64,000 nt of DNA from Roseomonas sp. (GTDB taxonomy: Bacteria; Pseudomonadota; Alphaproteobacteria; Acetobacterales; Acetobacteraceae): contig JADCGF010000006.1 in assembly GCA_020249145.1 (NCBI GenBank), positions 1-64,000 on the forward strand, in the 5' to 3' direction. Numbering within the stretch: position 1 is the stretch's first letter; every line of letters starts with the position of its first letter. Below the pieces are notes generated by a model that did no database searches, was not told the origin of the DNA, and was given only the letters and a program-made list of their open reading frames with translations. Below, piece after piece: positions 37,033 to 47,035 of the stretch. The translations under genes and the position numbers were made by a program.

Positions 37033-37680
37033 ATGGCCTGGAACCGCGATGAAATGGCCGCGCGTGCGGCGCGCGAATTGCAAGATGGCTTCTATGTGAA
37101 TCTTGGCATCGGCATCCCGACGCTGGTCGCCAATCACGTCCCTGCCGGCTTCAATGTGCAGCTGCAAAGCGAAAATGGCATGTTGGGCCTTGGCCCCTTC
37201 CCCTATGAAGGTGAAGAAGATGCTGATCTGATCAATGCCGGCAAGCAGACCATCACGCAATTGCCGACCAGTTCCTTTTTCGATTCAGCGCAATCCTTCG
37301 GCATGATCCGCGGCGGTCATATTGACCTTTCCATCCTGGGCGCCTTGCAGGTGGCGGAAAATGGCGACCTGGCCAATTGGATGATCCCGGGCAAGATGGT
37401 GAAGGGCATGGGCGGCGCCATGGATCTGGTCGCCGGCGTCAAGCGCGTGATTGTGCTGATGGAACACACCGCCGGCGGCAAGCCCAAGCTGCTCAAGCAA
37501 TGCGCCCTGCCGCTGACGGGCAGCCGCGTGGTGGATATGGTGATCACCGATCTCGGCGTGTTTGAAATCGCCCGACGCGGCCCCGCCGCCATGAAGCTTG
37601 TGGAACTCGCCCCGGGCGTGACCGAAGCCGAAATGCGCGAAAAGACCGAAGCGGATTACACGGTGGCGCTTGCGAAATAG
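37033..37680 (+). CDS. scoB: 3-oxoacid CoA-transferase subunit B
   Basis: 215 residues with AGGAGC ahead of the ATG at 37033. The beta subunit signature containing the catalytic glutamate is [20 protein letters not shown]. The N-terminal [20 protein letters not shown] and the later [39 protein letters not shown] and [15 protein letters not shown] are all typical. It forms the heteromer with the upstream subunit A. Confidence 0.95.
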   Translation: MAWNRDEMAARAARELQDGFYVNLGIGIPTLVANHVPAGFNVQLQSENGMLGLGPFPYEGEEDADLINAGKQTITQLPTSSFFDSAQSFGMIRGGHIDLSILGALQVAENGDLANWMIPGKMVKGMGGAMDLVAGVKRVIVLMEHTAGGKPKLLKQCALPLTGSRVVDMVITDLGVFEIARRGPAAMKLVELAPGVTEAEMREKTEADYTVALAK

Positions 37681-37802
37681 GGCGTTTCCCGCCGGAATTG
37701 CTGCCCGCGCCGGGGTCGCGCTTGACCCGGCGGGGGCATGGGATCATTTTGCGCCGCAATCCTGAAAACCCGGCGCCGCGCGCGCCCAGCCATTGAGGCC
37801 CG

Positions 37803-38021
37803 ATGCCCAAAGAAGATATGATGGAGTTCAGCGGAGAGGTGGTGGAGCTTCTGCCCAATGCCATGTTCCGTGTGAAACTGGATAATGACCATATGGTCCT
37901 GGCGCATACCAGCGGGAAGATGCGCAAGAACCGCATCCGCGTGCTGGCTGGTGATCGCGTCAATGTTGAAATGACGCCCTATGATCTGACCAAGGGCCGC
38001 ATCACCTTCCGCTTCAAGTAA
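37803..38021 (+). CDS. infA: Translation initiation factor IF-1
   Basis: 72 residues, the full IF-1 length: single OB fold with [20 protein letters not shown], then [20 protein letters not shown] and [20 protein letters not shown]. It starts the conserved alphaproteobacterial group infA - maf - RNase E/G - yacG. Confidence 0.97.
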   Translation: MPKEDMMEFSGEVVELLPNAMFRVKLDNDHMVLAHTSGKMRKNRIRVLAGDRVNVEMTPYDLTKGRITFRFK

Positions 38022-38031
38022 CGCACTCAGC

Positions 38032-38619
38032 ATGGATGCCGCGCGCTTGCCGCTGGTATTGGCGAGCGCCAGCCCCCGCCGCCTGGATTTGCTGGCGCGG
38101 CTCGGCATTGCGCCCGCGCGCGTTATCGCGACCGATATTGATGAAACGCCCTTGAAGGCCGAACAGCCGCGCGCCTTGGCCGCCAGGCTTTCGCTTGCCA
38201 AGGCGGAAGCGGCGCTGCCCTTGGCCGAAGGCGCGTTAGTGCTGGCAGCAGATACGGTGGTGGGCGTTGGCCGGCGCATCCTGCCCAAGGGGGAAACCGA
38301 GGCTGACGCGCGCTTCTGCCTGAAGCTTCTGTCTGGCCGGCGGCATTGCGTGACCACGGGCGTGGTGCTGGCTTTGCCCGATGGGCGGCGCATCCAGCGC
38401 CTTGTCGAAACCAACGTCACCTTCCAGCGCCTGACCGATGCGCAGATTGAAGACTACATCGCTTCCGGCGAATGGCAGGGCAAGGCCGGCGCCTATGGCA
38501 TTCAGGGCCGGGCGGAGGCTTTCACGCGCTTCATCTCGGGCAGCCATTCCAATGTGGTCGGCCTGCCCTTGTTTGAAACCGCGCAAATGCTGCGAGGGAT
38601 TGGGTGGCTGAAGCCCTGA
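38032..38619 (+). CDS. maf: Maf family nucleoside triphosphate pyrophosphatase
   Basis: 195 residues. Hydrolyses non-canonical or house-cleaning NTPs. The Maf signature LVLASASPRRLDLLARLGIA is at the start, followed by DIDETPLKAEQPRALAARLS, VLAADTVVGVGRRILPKGET, and the substrate-binding YIASGEWQGKAGAYGIQGRA with the C-terminal SGSHSNVVGLPLFET. It is 10 bp after infA and overlaps the RNase gene by 16 bp. Confidence 0.95.
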   Translation: MDAARLPLVLASASPRRLDLLARLGIAPARVIATDIDETPLKAEQPRALAARLSLAKAEAALPLAEGALVLAADTVVGVGRRILPKGETEADARFCLKLLSGRRHCVTTGVVLALPDGRRIQRLVETNVTFQRLTDAQIEDYIASGEWQGKAGAYGIQGRAEAFTRFISGSHSNVVGLPLFETAQMLRGIGWLKP

Positions 38620-39731
38620 TCCTGGTGGAAGCCTCCCCCGGTGAGGTGCGGACCGCATTGCTGCTGGATGGCGTGTTGACCGAAGCCTGGGTGGAACGCC
38701 CGGCGCGGCCTGATGGGGTTGGCGATTTGCAGCGCGGGCGCGTGCTGGCGATCTCGGCTTCCATGTCGGGCGCCTTTGTCGCGCTGGCGGGAAATGAAAC
38801 CGGCTTCCTGCCCGAAAGCGCCGCCAGCGCGCCGCGCCAGCCAATCAAGCAAGCCGTGCGGGAAGGGCAGATTCTGGGCCTGCGCGTGACTCGCGCCGCG
38901 CAGGCCGGCAAGGGGCCAAGGCTCTCGGCGCTGCTGACCGAGGCCGAGGCCGCGCGCATCGCCGCCGCCCCTGCCGGCGCGCCACGCCTGGTGGCGCGCG
39001 GGCCATCGGCGGCGGAGCGGCTGGCCGCGCAATATCCAGAAGCGCCGCTGCGCGTTCATGGCGCGGCCATAGCGGCGAAGCTGCGCGGCGCGCTTCAGGA
39101 TCGCGTGGCGCCTTCGCATAGCCCGGTTTTCGATGAGGTTCTGGAAGGCGAATTCGCAGCCCTGTCCGAAAGCGCAGCACCGCTGCCGGGCGGTGGCGTT
39201 TTGCATATCCAAACAACGCGGGCGCTGACCGCTTTGGATGTGGATAGTGCGGGCGCCGGCGATGGCTTGGCGCGTTTCAATGAAGCGGCGCTGCCGGAAA
39301 TTGCGCGGCAAATCCGGCTGCGGAACCTCTCGGGTGCGATCTTGTTGGATGTGGCGGGGCTTTCGCCCAAGCGGCGCCAGGCACTGCTTGAACCGCTCCG
39401 CGCCTCGCTGGCGCCGGATAGGCTGGCACGGCTGGTGGGGCTGACCGGGCTCGGGTTGTTTGAAATGGTGCGCGACCGCATCCACCCGCCCTTGGCCGAG
39501 GCGTTGCACTCACCCTTGGCGGAAGGCTTGGCGGCCTTGCGTCAGGCGGCGCGCAATGCGGCGGCGCGGCCCGCTCAACGCCTGATGCTGGAAGCACGGC
39601 CAGAGGTGATCAGCGCCCTGCGCGACCTGCCCGGCGCCTTGGAAGAATATGCCGCGCTTGCCGGCCATGCTTTGGAATTGCAGAGCGTGGCGCAAGGCCC
39701 ACCCCAACTCCGCGAGGTGCCGCGTGATTGA
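38604..39731 (+). CDS. Ribonuclease E/G family protein, short form
   Basis: 375 residues from the GTG at 38604, overlapping maf by 16 bp. An N-terminal S1-like region is present (DLQRGRVLAISASMSGAFVA, then GNETGFLPES). The catalytic DNase I-like subdomain retains the two expected acidic positions, in TALDVDSAGAGDGLARFN and GAILLDVAGL. FEMVRDRIHPPLAEAL corresponds to the conserved end of the catalytic core. The zinc-link CPxC and the long C-terminal scaffold of RNase E are absent, so it may differ in oligomeric state. The infA-maf-rng-yacG order is standard. Confidence 0.85.
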   Translation: MAEALILVEASPGEVRTALLLDGVLTEAWVERPARPDGVGDLQRGRVLAISASMSGAFVALAGNETGFLPESAASAPRQPIKQAVREGQILGLRVTRAAQAGKGPRLSALLTEAEAARIAAAPAGAPRLVARGPSAAERLAAQYPEAPLRVHGAAIAAKLRGALQDRVAPSHSPVFDEVLEGEFAALSESAAPLPGGGVLHIQTTRALTALDVDSAGAGDGLARFNEAALPEIARQIRLRNLSGAILLDVAGLSPKRRQALLEPLRASLAPDRLARLVGLTGLGLFEMVRDRIHPPLAEALHSPLAEGLAALRQAARNAAARPAQRLMLEARPEVISALRDLPGALEEYAALAGHALELQSVAQGPPQLREVPRD

Positions 39732-39900
39732 TGCCGAAAAACAACCGCGCCGCGCGCGCTGCCCGGTTTGTGGCCGCGCCCCGGCGCCCGATCAGCGCCC
39801 CTTTTGTTCCGATCGCTGCCGGCAGGTGGATTTGGGCCGCTGGATGACGGAAGCCTATGCAATTCCAGCCACCGTGACGCCCGAAGAAACCGAGGATTAG
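39724..39900 (+). CDS. yacG: DNA gyrase inhibitor YacG (zinc-binding)
   Basis: 58 residues from the GTG at 39724, which overlaps the RNase stop by 8 bp. The zinc ligands are CPVC and, 15 residues on, CSDRC, followed by the family motif RQVDLGRWMTEAYAIP. Small protein that binds GyrB and inhibits its activity. It ends the infA-maf-rng-yacG group. Confidence 0.93.
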   Translation: MIDAEKQPRRARCPVCGRAPAPDQRPFCSDRCRQVDLGRWMTEAYAIPATVTPEETED

Positions 39901-39960
39901 CCCTTCCCCCGCGGCGATGCTCGGCCTAGCCTTTCTGGAAAGCTTGAAGAGGAAAGGTTC

Positions 39961-41565
39961 ATGGAAGAATTCGACTATGTGATTGTGGGCGCGGGCGCCG
40001 CCGGTTGCGTGCTGGCCAATCGGCTGACGGCTTCGGGCAAGCATAGCGTTGCCATTCTGGAAGCGGGCGGCAAGGACAATAACATCTTCATCAAAATCCC
40101 AGCCGGCTTCAACAAAACCGTCTATAATCCAAAGCTGAATTGGGGCTACGAAACCGCGCCCGGGCCTTACATTGATAATCGCAGAATCCCTTTTCCACGC
40201 GGCAAGGTTTTGGGTGGTTCCGGTTCCATCAATGGCCATCTTTATGTGCGTGGCCAAAGCGCTGATTACGACATGTGGGCGCAGCTTGGCTGCCGTGGCT
40301 GGTCCTGGGATGATGTGCTGCCCTATTTCAAGCGCGCCGAGACGCGCGGCAATGGTGGCGGAGACCCTTCCGTGCGCGGCAATAACGGGCCGCTTTCCAT
40401 CGAAGACCAGCGCGACCCGCATGAATTGTCGGAAGCCTATATCGCCGCGAATGAGGCGCTGGGGTTGCGCCGCACACCGGATTACAATTCCGGCAACCAG
40501 GAAGGCACGTTTTTGTATCAGCAAATGATGCGCGGTGGCCGGCGCTGGAGCCCGGCGGACGCCTATCTCCGCCCTGCCCTGTCACGCCCCAACCTCAAGC
40601 TGATCCAGCGTGCATTGGCTGAGGCGATTGTCTTTGAAGGCAAGCGCGCCATTGGCATTCGCTATACGCAGGAAGGCAGCGCCCCCATCACCATTCGCGC
40701 GCGACGCGATGTGATCCTTTCCGGTGGTGCGATCAATACGCCGCAACTGCTGCAAATTTCCGGTGTGGGTGATCCGGAATGGCTTGCCGATATTGGCGTT
40801 GATGTTATCCATGCGCTGCCAGGAGTGGGCAAGAATCTGCGCGACCATTACGCCACCCGGGTTTCCGCTTTGGTGAAAGGCGCGGGTTCGCTCAATGAAC
40901 GTTCGCGCGGTGTCCGCCTTGCGATTGAGGTGCTGCGCTATGCCTTCACACGCAAGGGCCTGCTGACGGCAAGCCCAAGCCATGCCGGCGGCTATATGAA
41001 AACGCGTGAGGGGTTGGCGACGCCCGATATGCAGCTTTACTTCGCCCCGGCCAGCTATCCCACCGGGCGTTATGGCGTGACGGATTTGGATACCAAGGCG
41101 GGCATGACGCTTGGCTGTTCGCAACTCCGCCCCGAAAGCAAAGGCTGGCTAAAGGCGCTTTCGGCGGACCCACGCGCAAAACCGGAAATCCAGCCGAATT
41201 ACCTGCAAGCGCAAATGGACCGCGACGCCTTGGTGGCGGCGATGAAATACATGCGCCAGCTTCTGCATACACGCCCCTTGGCAGATTACGTGATTGCCGA
41301 GAATTTCCCGGGGCCATCAGTGCAAACCGATGATGAATGGATGGCCCATGCGCGTGCGACGGGTTCGACCACCTATCACCCGATCGGGTCCTGCAAGATG
41401 GGCATTGATCCCATGGCGGTGGTTGATCCCGCCTCCATGAAGGTGATCGGGCTTGAGGGGCTGCGCGTGGCGGATGCTTCCTGCATGCCGACCATGGTTT
41501 CCGGCAATACCTATGCCGCCACCAATATGATTGCCGAAAAAGCCGCTGATCTGATCACGGCATAA
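39961..41565 (+). CDS. GMC family oxidoreductase (choline dehydrogenase-like)
   Basis: FAD-dependent alcohol dehydrogenase, 534 residues, with GAGGAAAG 5 bases before the ATG. The FAD fingerprint VIVGAGAAGCVLANRLT is at residues 7-23. GMC signature 1 is PFPRGKVLGGSGSINGHLYV, signature 2 is LSGGAINTPQLLQISGVGD. The catalytic His and Asn lie in YHPIGSCKMG and SGNTYAATNMIAEKAA. The substrate is unknown; choline itself is not implied, since no betaine aldehyde dehydrogenase or BetI is nearby. It is followed 19 bp later by an SDR gene on the same strand, so a two-step oxidation of an alcohol is plausible. Confidence 0.93.
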   Translation: MEEFDYVIVGAGAAGCVLANRLTASGKHSVAILEAGGKDNNIFIKIPAGFNKTVYNPKLNWGYETAPGPYIDNRRIPFPRGKVLGGSGSINGHLYVRGQSADYDMWAQLGCRGWSWDDVLPYFKRAETRGNGGGDPSVRGNNGPLSIEDQRDPHELSEAYIAANEALGLRRTPDYNSGNQEGTFLYQQMMRGGRRWSPADAYLRPALSRPNLKLIQRALAEAIVFEGKRAIGIRYTQEGSAPITIRARRDVILSGGAINTPQLLQISGVGDPEWLADIGVDVIHALPGVGKNLRDHYATRVSALVKGAGSLNERSRGVRLAIEVLRYAFTRKGLLTASPSHAGGYMKTREGLATPDMQLYFAPASYPTGRYGVTDLDTKAGMTLGCSQLRPESKGWLKALSADPRAKPEIQPNYLQAQMDRDALVAAMKYMRQLLHTRPLADYVIAENFPGPSVQTDDEWMAHARATGSTTYHPIGSCKMGIDPMAVVDPASMKVIGLEGLRVADASCMPTMVSGNTYAATNMIAEKAADLITA

Positions 41566-41584
41566 TGCTTGAGGGAGAATGCAC

Positions 41585-42349
41585 ATGAGATTCCAGGATC
41601 AAGGCGTATTGATCACCGGTGCCGCAAGCGGCATTGGCCGGCAATTGGCCATTGCCTTCGCTGAAGAAGGCGCGCGGGTCGCCATTGCCGATATTGACAA
41701 GGAAGCGGTGGAAGCAACGGCAGCCGATATCCGCAAGCGCGATGGCGAAGCGCATCCCTTTGTTTTGGATGTCGTGAACCCCGATGCGGTGCGGGATTTC
41801 ATCGCCGGCGCGGAAGCCGTGCTGGGCCGGATGGATGTGCTGGCGAATTGCGCCGGTGTGCGCGAAATCAGCCCACTGCTTGATCTTTCATTCGAGGATT
41901 GGCAGCGCACCATGAGCATCAATGTGACGGGCAGCTTTTTGCCATCACAAGCTTTTGCGCGGCGGTTAATTGCGTTGGGTAAGCCCGGGCGGATCGTGAA
42001 TATCGCTTCCACCCTTGGGCTGGTGGTAACACCGGAACGCGTGGCTTACGTGACGTCCAAACACGCGGTGGTGGGGCTGACCAAGGCGCTGGCGATGGAA
42101 TTGGCGCCACACGGTATTCGCGTGAATGCGGTGGCACCTGGCGTGATCCGCACACCGATGACGGAACGCTATTTCCAGGATGCGGATGTTGCGAAGAAAA
42201 TCCAGGAACTCCACGCCATGAGGCGGTCCGGCGAAACCCATGAAGTGGCCAATGCGATGATGTTTCTGGCGAGTGAAGAAAGCTCCTTCACCACGGGCGC
42301 GGTACTGACGGTGGATGGCGGCTGGACGCTGGGGAAGAAAATGACGTGA
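41585..42349 (+). CDS. SDR family NAD(P)-dependent oxidoreductase
   Basis: 254 residues. The ATG at 41585 is chosen because GAGGGA lies 8 bases upstream; an ATG at 41579 is too close to it. Motifs: TGAASGIG in the Rossmann loop, NCAG, the catalytic Ser in NIASTLGLV, and YVTSKHAVVGLTKALAMELA with Tyr and Lys. The family ending SSFTTGAVLTVDGGWTLG is present. It is probably cotranscribed with the GMC oxidoreductase. The substrate cannot be told from the sequence. Confidence 0.92.
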   Translation: MRFQDQGVLITGAASGIGRQLAIAFAEEGARVAIADIDKEAVEATAADIRKRDGEAHPFVLDVVNPDAVRDFIAGAEAVLGRMDVLANCAGVREISPLLDLSFEDWQRTMSINVTGSFLPSQAFARRLIALGKPGRIVNIASTLGLVVTPERVAYVTSKHAVVGLTKALAMELAPHGIRVNAVAPGVIRTPMTERYFQDADVAKKIQELHAMRRSGETHEVANAMMFLASEESSFTTGAVLTVDGGWTLGKKMT

Positions 42350-42365
42350 GGCGGAGGCGCAATTC

Positions 42366-43297
42366 CTAAGCCTGATAAGAACCCGGCATCAGGCGAATGG
42401 GATGGGTAGCGCTGAAAACGTCACAAACCTGCTTTTGCACGGCCAGATCAGGATTCAATAAGCCCAGCGCTGCCGGGATGCGCAATAGCGATACCGGATG
42501 CAGCAAATGTGCGCCTCCACGCCGAAAGGCCCAGCTTGCAGCGCGCTGCACCGCGCGTTGCAGCGCAAAGCGACGGAGCTTCGCTGGTAATTCCGGATGG
42601 CGACGCAAAAAACGCAACAGCGCCAGATTGATGTCATGCAAAATCTGGCCCTCATTATCGGAAAGACGGCCGGGGGCCACCGCGGGTATGAGCAGCAATG
42701 GCCCACGCGCAATAGCCACCTTACTGGCCAGGGCGATCTCCAATTCAAGTGAATAATCCTGAATGAAGACACCGGGATCACAGCCTTTGATCTGCGTCAG
42801 CAGCGCTGCTTCGAACATCCAATGGGATGGAGATGCCTGTGCGCGGCGCAGGCTTTTCTCCAGAAGGGAAATTGATTTTGCAGGGATTTCATCGGGGGCG
42901 GGCAATGCAAAGATATCATCCACCCTGGTTTCAGCCGGCAGATAGGTGGATTGCTCATCCCCCTGTGCCAAGGCCGCACCTGAATTGGTGCCAAGCATTG
43001 CCTTCAGCATACGCTCTGACGCCCAGGGCAGCAGAATATCATCCCCATCCATGGTCTTGATGAAGCGGCCCCTTGCCAGGGCCAGGACGCGACAATTTCC
43101 CGCAAGGCGTCAGGCGTGCCATCGCTGGAGCCATCATCAATGAAAACAAACTCCGCGCGCATCCCGCCGCGCTGCGCCCCCAGCCCCGCACAAAGAAAAG
43201 GCAGGAAGCTGAGTTTCTGATAGAGCGTCACCACATAGGAAATATCGGGCGCGGCTGCCCCTTCCTTGCGATTGGTGAAAAAAATATCATCTTTCAT
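42366..43297 (-). pseudogene. Family 2 glycosyltransferase, disrupted by an internal deletion/frameshift
   Basis: Two reading frames together form one GT2 protein. The 5' part (start ATG 43297, overlapping the MFS stop by 4 bp) encodes PDISYVVTLYQKLSFLPFLC and AEFVFIDDGSSDGTPDALRE. The 3' part, in another frame, encodes LARGRFIKTMDGDDILLPWA and continues about 225 residues to 42366. Around 43075-43086, where the frame is lost, CCTGGC occurs twice in tandem. About 20 residues normally found between the two blocks are missing. This suggests a deletion between short repeats. It is last in the minus-strand operon with the MFS, dihydrodipicolinate synthase-like and acyl-CoA ligase genes. A sequencing error alone would not explain the missing block. 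Confidence 0.78.
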
Positions 43298-44475
43298 GAG
43301 CCCCTCCCGACCAATAAGCGCCGCACCAACCAACCACCAATACCGCAAAGCGCCACCACAAGCGCCATGGGCAAAGCAGTGCCGTTTTGCAGCGTGCCCA
43401 AGGCAACCCCAACAAGCGCCCCCGCGCCGAATTGCAGCGTACCCATCAGCGCTGAAGCATTGCCCGCAATCGCCCCATGCGGCGCCATGGCGCGCGCGGC
43501 GGTGAGTGGCAAGACTGCGCCGATCATAGAAACATAGACAAAAAGTGTGGCGACGATCGCGGCAAAGCCTCCAAATCCCGTGATGTTGACAGCAAGCAGC
43601 GCAAGCCCCGACACAGCGCTGATGGTCAGTGCTGCAGTCAGCATCCGCGCCGGCGCCACCCGATCCACCAAGCGCGCGGTAATTTGCCCCGCCAGTATGA
43701 TGCCAAGCGCATTGGCGCCGAAGTAAAAGCCGTAATCCTCAGCGCGCACGCCATGCAATTGCATAAAGACAAAGGGCGATGCAGTGATATAGGCGAACAT
43801 CCCCCCGATCACGAGGCCGCCCGCCAGCGCATGGCCCATGAAATAGCCATCGCCCAGCAAGCGCCGCCAGACGCCAAGCACCTGGCGCAAGCCATCACGT
43901 CGGCGGCGTTCGGGGGGCAGCGTCTCAGGCAGAAAAACCGCAATCACCAGCAGCAAAATCGCGCCGTAAGCCGCAAGGCACAGGAATAAGCCGCGCCAGC
44001 CAATCACGCCCAGAAGCGCGCCGCCGATAATGGGGGCGATGATCGGCGCCACGCCCATCACCAGCATCAGCTTCGCCATCAGGCGGATCGCGCCACGTTC
44101 ATCCGCAACATCACGCACAATGGCGCGCGCTATCACCATGCCGGTGCAACCGCCCAGCGCTTGCAGCAACCGCGCGGCAATCAGGCTTTCGATATTGGGC
44201 GCGAGCGCACAGGCCAGCGAGGCGACAGTATAGACCCCAAGCCCGATAAACAGTGGCAGCCTGCGGCCATAACGATCCGCCAGCGGCCCATAAAAGATTT
44301 GCCCCAGCGCCATGCCGAGGAAAAACACCGCCAGGCTTGCCTGCGCCGCGCCTGCGGTACTGCCCAACGCATCACCCAAGGTCGGCAAGGCCGGCAGATA
44401 CATATCAATCGAAAACGGCCCAATGGCCGCCATGGCGCCCAGAATGAAGGGCAGGCGCTTTTGCGGAATGCTCAC
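43294..44475 (-). CDS. Bcr/CflA family multidrug efflux MFS transporter
   Basis: 393 residues from the GTG at 44475, four bases past the stop of the upstream gene, so coupled to it. 12 membrane helices are apparent. Drug:H+ antiporter (DHA1) features: IGPFSIDMYLPALPTLGDAL, FFLGMALGQIFYGPLADRYG and RRLPLFIGLGVY (motif A), and IAARLLQALGGCTGMVIARA. The Bcr/CflA subfamily covers bicyclomycin and chloramphenicol exporters, but the operon setting suggests export of a metabolite. Its stop overlaps the start of the broken glycosyltransferase. Confidence 0.92.
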   Translation of the reverse strand: MSIPQKRLPFILGAMAAIGPFSIDMYLPALPTLGDALGSTAGAAQASLAVFFLGMALGQIFYGPLADRYGRRLPLFIGLGVYTVASLACALAPNIESLIAARLLQALGGCTGMVIARAIVRDVADERGAIRLMAKLMLVMGVAPIIAPIIGGALLGVIGWRGLFLCLAAYGAILLLVIAVFLPETLPPERRRRDGLRQVLGVWRRLLGDGYFMGHALAGGLVIGGMFAYITASPFVFMQLHGVRAEDYGFYFGANALGIILAGQITARLVDRVAPARMLTAALTISAVSGLALLAVNITGFGGFAAIVATLFVYVSMIGAVLPLTAARAMAPHGAIAGNASALMGTLQFGAGALVGVALGTLQNGTALPMALVVALCGIGGWLVRRLLVGRGS

Positions 44476-44479
44476 GCCC

Positions 44480-45382
44480 TCAGGCTTCTGGTGCGGCGGC
44501 GAAAGCCTCCGCCGCGAGCTTGAGCGCGGCTTGCACCGCTTCCCGTCCTTCCGGCGAAAGTGGCGCTTGCGGCAGGACGGGATCGCCCACGGCAAAGCCC
44601 TGGATTTGCAAGGCACCCTTGATGCAGGCGGCAAGTGAATGCGCGGCAAATAACTCATTCACGCGCCACAACGCGCGCTGCAACGCCATGGCCGCATCCC
44701 ATTTGCCGGCACGGCATAACTGATAAAGCCGCACACTTTCGCGCGGAATGGCACAAGCCGGCCCCGCCATCCAACCCTTGCCGCCAATCATCATCACCGC
44801 CGCCGGAATATGGGCGGAGGCCGCAAAAACCCCGATGCGACCTTCCGTCCGGTTCAGGATGGACAGCAAGCGCCCGGTATTGGTGGAGGCATCCTTGATC
44901 AGACAAATACGCGGATGGTGCGATAATTTTTCAATGGCAGGCAGCGAAAGATCTGAACGCTGAAAATTCGGATTGGTGTAAAGCACTGTCGGTAATTGGG
45001 TGGCATCCGCAATGGCGGTGAAATAGGAAACCACTGCCGCATCATTCAGCGGGAAATAGGCTTCCAGGATAGCCAGAATGCCATCCGCCCCTATCGCCGC
45101 GTAATCGCGCGCCTGACGTTCCGCATCGGCAATTGTCGTGGCCGCCACACCCGCCACCACCGGCACGCGGCCCGCGGTTTGCGAGACCACGATTTCCACA
45201 ATGCGCCGGCGTTGCGCCAAATCTAGATAGGCAAATTCCCCCGTGCTGCCCAAAGGCGTCAGCCCATGCACGCCGGACGCGATCAAATGATCCACCAGGC
45301 GGCGCAATTCCGCTTCCAACACGCTACCATCCGGCGCAATGGGCGAGACGAGATAGGGAAAAACCCCATGAAATTCCTGCAT
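44480..45382 (-). CDS. Dihydrodipicolinate synthase family protein (DapA/NanA superfamily)
   Basis: Class I aldolase of 300 residues from the ATG at 45382. GSTGE (45-49) and the catalytic pair Tyr135 (YTNPNF) and Lys163 (CLIKDAS), the Schiff-base lysine, are all present. The C-terminal part departs from true DapA, and it sits in an operon with acyl-CoA ligase and enoyl-CoA hydratase. A catabolic retro-aldolase or dehydratase role is therefore more likely than lysine biosynthesis (inference). Confidence 0.9.
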   Translation of the reverse strand: MQEFHGVFPYLVSPIAPDGSVLEAELRRLVDHLIASGVHGLTPLGSTGEFAYLDLAQRRRIVEIVVSQTAGRVPVVAGVAATTIADAERQARDYAAIGADGILAILEAYFPLNDAAVVSYFTAIADATQLPTVLYTNPNFQRSDLSLPAIEKLSHHPRICLIKDASTNTGRLLSILNRTEGRIGVFAASAHIPAAVMMIGGKGWMAGPACAIPRESVRLYQLCRAGKWDAAMALQRALWRVNELFAAHSLAACIKGALQIQGFAVGDPVLPQAPLSPEGREAVQAALKLAAEAFAAAPEA

Positions 45383-45395
45383 GATCGGCTGTTTC

Positions 45396-47030
45396 CTACT
45401 GCGCCCGAGCCTGCGCGCGCAGCACATGCTTTTGAATCTTGCCTGTCGAGGTTTTCGGCAATTCCGCGAAAATGATATGGCGCGGCAATTTGAACGCGGC
45501 CAAATGCTGGCGTGCGAAATTGATGAGTTCTTCCGGCGTTGCTGCCATGCCGGGCTTCAATTCCACAAAGGCGCAGGGTGTTTCACCCCATTTCTCATCG
45601 GGTTTCGCCACTACCGCCACCACGGCAACGGAGGGATGCTTATAGAGCGCATCTTCCACTTCAATGCTGCTGATGTTTTCTCCGCCTGAAATGATAATGT
45701 CCTTTGATCGATCCTTGAGCTGAGTATACCCATCCGGATACTTCACCGCGAGGTCACCGGTATGAAACCACCCACCAGCAAAGGCGGATTGCGTGGCGGC
45801 GGCGTCTTTCAGATAGCCCTTCATGACAACATTGCCGCGCATCATCACCTCGCCCATCGTCGCGCCATCAGCGGGCACGGGGCGCATGGTTTCAGGGTCC
45901 ATCACATCAAGCCCTTCAAGCGCCAGATAGCGCACGCCCTGGCGCGCCATGAGCGCGGCCTGTTCCGGCGCGGGCTTGGCATTCCATTCGCTGTGCCATT
46001 CATTGACCACGGCGGGGCCATAGACCTCGGTCAGGCCATAGACATGGCAGACAGCGAACCCCGCTTCCTTCATGGCGGCCAGCACCGCTTCCGGCGGCGG
46101 CGCGCCGGCGACGACGAATTGCACCTGGTGCGGCAGGGCGTGCTTATCGGTGGCGGGTGTTGCGAGCAAAGTTGCCATCACAATCGGTGCGCCACACATA
46201 TGCGTCACCGCGTGTTCGGCCATCAGGCGCCACATATCGGGGCCACGCACGGCGCGCAGACACACATGCAAGCCCGCCTGCGCTGTCACGGTCCAGGGAA
46301 AACACCAGCCATTGCAATGAAACATCGGCAGCGTCCACAAATAGGATGGATGCTTGCCCATGCCGGCGGAAAGCACATTGCCGGTCGCCAAAAGGCAGGC
46401 GCCGCGATGGTGATAGACCACGCCTTTCGGCTTGCCCGTGGTGCCCGACGTGTAATTCAGCGTAATGGCATCCCATTCATCGCGCGGCATTTCCCAAGCA
46501 AAATCAGCGCTGCCCTCAGCGATGAAGCTTTCATATTCCTGCCCGCCCAGGGTTTCGCCATGCATGGCTTCCGGCGCCAGCGCATCATGCACTTCAATCA
46601 CCAGGGGCTTCGCCGCGCATTCCGCCAAGGCCGCGCGCAGCACGGGCATGAATTCGCGGTCCACCACCACTGCCTTGGCTTCGCCGTGATCCAGAATATA
46701 GGCAACCGTCGGCGCATCCAGCCGCGTGTTGATGGTGTTCAACACCGCGCCCGCCATGGGCACGCCGTAATGGCATTCCAGCATTTCCGGGATATTGGGC
46801 AGAATCGCCGCGACTGTATCGCCGCGCCCAAGGCCGCGCTTCTTCAGCGCATGGGCAAGCTGCACGGACCGATTACGCAGGCTGAGATAGTCGCGCTGCA
46901 CCGCGCCATGCACCACGGCGGGATAATCCGGATAAACCTGCGCGGCGCGTTCCAGAAACAATAGCGGCGTCAGCGGCTGATGATTGGCCGCATTCTGGTC
47001 CAGCCCGTTTTCGTATTTGTTCACGGCCAT
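45396..47030 (-). CDS. AMP-dependent acyl-CoA synthetase/ligase
   Basis: 544 residues from the ATG at 47030. ANL superfamily: the P-loop-like [19 protein letters not shown], the A5 region [40 protein letters not shown] with [20 protein letters not shown] (A7/A8), and the adenylation Lys in [13 protein letters not shown]. The segment [20 protein letters not shown] is typical of the medium-chain/3-methylmercaptopropionyl-CoA ligase (DmdB-like) branch. It activates a carboxylic acid to its CoA ester, immediately downstream of an enoyl-CoA hydratase gene. Confidence 0.93.
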   Translation of the reverse strand: MAVNKYENGLDQNAANHQPLTPLLFLERAAQVYPDYPAVVHGAVQRDYLSLRNRSVQLAHALKKRGLGRGDTVAAILPNIPEMLECHYGVPMAGAVLNTINTRLDAPTVAYILDHGEAKAVVVDREFMPVLRAALAECAAKPLVIEVHDALAPEAMHGETLGGQEYESFIAEGSADFAWEMPRDEWDAITLNYTSGTTGKPKGVVYHHRGACLLATGNVLSAGMGKHPSYLWTLPMFHCNGWCFPWTVTAQAGLHVCLRAVRGPDMWRLMAEHAVTHMCGAPIVMATLLATPATDKHALPHQVQFVVAGAPPPEAVLAAMKEAGFAVCHVYGLTEVYGPAVVNEWHSEWNAKPAPEQAALMARQGVRYLALEGLDVMDPETMRPVPADGATMGEVMMRGNVVMKGYLKDAAATQSAFAGGWFHTGDLAVKYPDGYTQLKDRSKDIIISGGENISSIEVEDALYKHPSVAVVAVVAKPDEKWGETPCAFVELKPGMAATPEELINFARQHLAAFKLPRHIIFAELPKTSTGKIQKHVLRAQARAQ

Positions 47031-47035
47031 TTCCC

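Noticed and set aside
45762..46964. 400-codon plus-strand frame inside the acyl-CoA ligase gene
   Set aside because: It is a shadow of a gene with all ANL motifs intact on the other strand.
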